Shown in pieces: positions 6,289-7,608 of a DNA stretch of 7,608 nucleotides. The notes under the pieces were generated by a model. That model did not search any database. It was not told the DNA's origin and saw only the letters and a program-made list of their open reading frames with translations. The DNA comes from an uncultured Eubacterium sp. Lineage in GTDB: Bacteria > Bacillota > Clostridia > Lachnospirales > Lachnospiraceae. A program made the translations under genes and the position numbers. Location: NCBI GenBank assembly GCA_900547255.1, contig URGC01000114.1:1-7608 (forward strand), read 5' to 3'. The stretch's first letter is position 1, and every line of letters begins with the position of its first letter.

Positions 6289-6313
6289 CAGTTTTTATGG
6301 AATCCTATATAAT
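6285..6313 (+). promoter_or_regulatory. Sigma-A-type promoter for the DJ-1/PfpI gene
   Basis: TTAACA (6285-6290, five of six) and a perfect TATAAT (6308-6313) are separated by exactly 17 bp. The start would be near 6320, leaving a leader of about 37 nt that contains the GGGGG ribosome binding site. The -10 box sits in a 12-bp palindrome ATATAATTATAT (6307-6318). No terminator is visible between the surface-protein stop and this promoter. Confidence 0.7.
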
Positions 6314-6356
6314 TATATGTTACAATAAAGTCAAATTTGGCAAATGGGGGAAACGT

Positions 6357-6905
6357 ATGAAAGTAACAGCTTTTTTGACAGATGGATTTGAGACAGTTGA
6401 AGCATTAGCAGTAATTGACATATTAAGAAGAGCGGATATTGAGGTACAGACAGTTTCAATTACTGGTGATCATAAGGTAAAGAGTGCGCAGAATATATAT
6501 GTATACGCAGACAAGCTTTTTGATGAGGCTGAGGTCAACGCAGAAGATGTGCTTTTTTTACCGGGAGGACCTGGACACAAATCATATCTGGAGTCACAGA
6601 AGCTTCTTGATATGTTAAAGTCACATGACAAAGCAGGTGGAAGAATAGCGGCAATATGTGCTGCACCAAGCATACTTGGACGACTTGGACTTCTTGATGG
6701 CAAGAAGGCTATGTGTTTTCCGGGATTTGAACAGTATCTTACAGGTGCGGACATAGTTACAGCCCCAGCAAGAGTTGTTACAGACGGCAATATAACAACA
6801 TCGAGAGGAATGGGCACATCAATAGATTTGGGACTTGAGCTTGTAAGGCTTCTTGCAGGAGCAGAGGCGGCTGACTCTCTTGCTGTATCGACACAGTATA
6901 AGTAA
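6357..6905 (+). CDS. DJ-1/PfpI family protein (protein/nucleotide deglycase or glyoxalase-like)
   Basis: This 182-residue cytoplasmic protein belongs to the DJ-1/ThiJ branch, whose members (DJ-1, YajL) protect against methylglyoxal and oxidative damage; whether by deglycation or as chaperones is debated in the literature. The family fold is marked by GFETVEA at 10-16 with the conserved acid Glu15, LPGG at 68-71, the nucleophile elbow AAICAAP with reactive Cys101 at residues 98-104, and the C-terminal TSRGMGTSIDLGLELV at 148-163. The length matches DJ-1 and YajL closely. The ATG at 6357 was chosen because GGGGG (6346-6350) lies 6 nt upstream; an in-frame ATG at 6297 lies upstream of the predicted transcription start. 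It has its own promoter and is followed after 23 nt by the carboxypeptidase gene, so the two probably form an operon. Confidence 0.92.
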   Translation: MKVTAFLTDGFETVEALAVIDILRRADIEVQTVSITGDHKVKSAQNIYVYADKLFDEAEVNAEDVLFLPGGPGHKSYLESQKLLDMLKSHDKAGGRIAAICAAPSILGRLGLLDGKKAMCFPGFEQYLTGADIVTAPARVVTDGNITTSRGMGTSIDLGLELVRLLAGAEAADSLAVSTQYK

Positions 6906-6928
6906 TATTAGATATACGGGGTTTTATA

Positions 6929-7608
6929 ATGAGTGATGAATATATGAATAATGATGAAGAACTGCAGGAACGCATAGCAAAGCGCAAGAAGAAAGCTCTT
7001 GAGATAAGAAGACAGCGTGAGCGCCAGTTAAGACTGATTAAGAGACGTGTGGCACTCTGCATATGCAGTATTATTGCTATAGCATTTGTTTTTATTGGAA
7101 TTTCGGCAGGAATTAAAGCTTTAAAAGGCGGAATATCTTCGCATATAGCAGACAATAATGTTGATGAGGTTGCGGCAGCAGCCGAGGAACCAGAGACAGA
7201 GGAAGCTAAGAAGACATATCCATATCCTGTGACAAGCAGCTCATATAAAGAGATTACAGATTCCAGTGTAAGAATACCATATGTGGCTCTTTTATCAGTT
7301 GAGGATAATGAGATTATAGCGGGACGTGAGCCTGATTCTAAGATATATCCGGCATCAATGACAAAGGTTATGACATTGCTTGTTGCTGTTGAGAATATTA
7401 ATGACCTTGACAATTCATATTACACATTTAAGTTTGATGAGCTTAACAAGCTTTATCTTGATGAGGCATCTGTGGCAGGATTTCTTGTTGATGAGAAAGT
7501 ATCTGCAAGAGAGATGCTTTACGGACTTGTGCTTCCATCAGGAGCAGATGCGGCAGTCGGACTTGCTAATCTTGTCGCTGGCTCAGAGGAAGAATTTGCC
7601 AAGCTTAT
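6929..7608 (+). CDS. D-alanyl-D-alanine carboxypeptidase, S11 family (3' end outside window)
   Basis: Only the first 226 codons are inside the window. Residues 1-40 are charged and strongly basic (AKRKKK, RRQRERQ, KRR), 41-62 form one membrane span, and a Glu/Ala-rich linker leads to an extracellular penicillin-binding domain from about 115. The active-site SxxK motif is SMTK at 143-146 within YPASMTKVMTLL. The second motif region is LPSGADAAVGLA at 202-213, where SGA replaces the usual SGN. The KTG motif lies beyond the edge. The family removes the terminal D-Ala from peptidoglycan pentapeptides, limiting cross-linking. Unlike typical DacA/PBP5 proteins, which have a cleaved signal peptide and a C-terminal amphipathic anchor, this one appears to be held by its N-terminus. 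GGGG (6918-6921) lies 7 nt before the ATG, and the gene follows the DJ-1 gene by 23 nt. Confidence 0.9.
   Translation, partial: MSDEYMNNDEELQERIAKRKKKALEIRRQRERQLRLIKRRVALCICSIIAIAFVFIGISAGIKALKGGISSHIADNNVDEVAAAAEEPETEEAKKTYPYPVTSSSYKEITDSSVRIPYVALLSVEDNEIIAGREPDSKIYPASMTKVMTLLVAVENINDLDNSYYTFKFDELNKLYLDEASVAGFLVDEKVSAREMLYGLVLPSGADAAVGLANLVAGSEEEFAKL

Overview
The window looks like ordinary chromosome from an anaerobic, AT-rich Gram-positive bacterium, most likely a gut-type member of the Lachnospiraceae (Clostridia). The grounds are a monomeric-type [FeFe] hydrogenase, purine-rich GGAGG-like ribosome binding sites, a DegV fatty-acid-binding protein, a surface protein with a P-R-T-x-D-type cell-wall sorting tail, and a D,D-carboxypeptidase held in the membrane by its N-terminus. 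The family assignment is inference from gene style; no rRNA or other marker gene is present. There are no tRNAs, insertion sequences, phage genes or CRISPR repeats.

Layout. Positions 1-506 (+) are the C-terminal part of an [FeFe] hydrogenase whose start lies outside the window. Positions 582-2138 (+) hold a Nudix hydrolase followed closely by a lysophospholipase-like alpha/beta hydrolase. These meet, tail to tail, a two-gene minus-strand unit in which a DegV-family protein (4094-3186) is followed by a type I L-asparaginase (3161-2172). A strong hairpin between the convergent genes can serve as terminator in both directions; its minus-strand 5' arm is also the last codons of the asparaginase gene. 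Positions 4095-4532 form the only long gene-free stretch. It separates the divergent DegV unit from a plus-strand surface-protein gene (4533-6278) and carries a good sigma-A promoter, a perfect 14-bp palindrome at the expected transcription start, and a leader of about 220 nt with several possible hairpins. The right end holds a DJ-1/PfpI protein (6357-6905) with its own promoter, then the start of a D-alanyl-D-alanine carboxypeptidase (6929 to beyond 7608), 23 nt downstream and probably co-transcribed.

How the genes relate. Most are housekeeping or repair functions: hydrogen metabolism, nucleotide-sugar clean-up, acyl-ester hydrolysis, asparagine breakdown, fatty-acid binding, carbonyl-stress protection and peptidoglycan trimming. 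Nothing joins them into one dedicated system, and I found no convincing evidence of a novel multi-gene system. The best leads are regulatory: the palindrome and structured leader in front of the surface-protein gene, which match no riboswitch class I recognise, and the compact overlap of coding and control signals at the asparaginase terminator and at the end of the surface-protein gene. The surface protein's non-LPXTG anchor and the carboxypeptidase's SGA in place of the usual SxN motif are the protein features most worth following.
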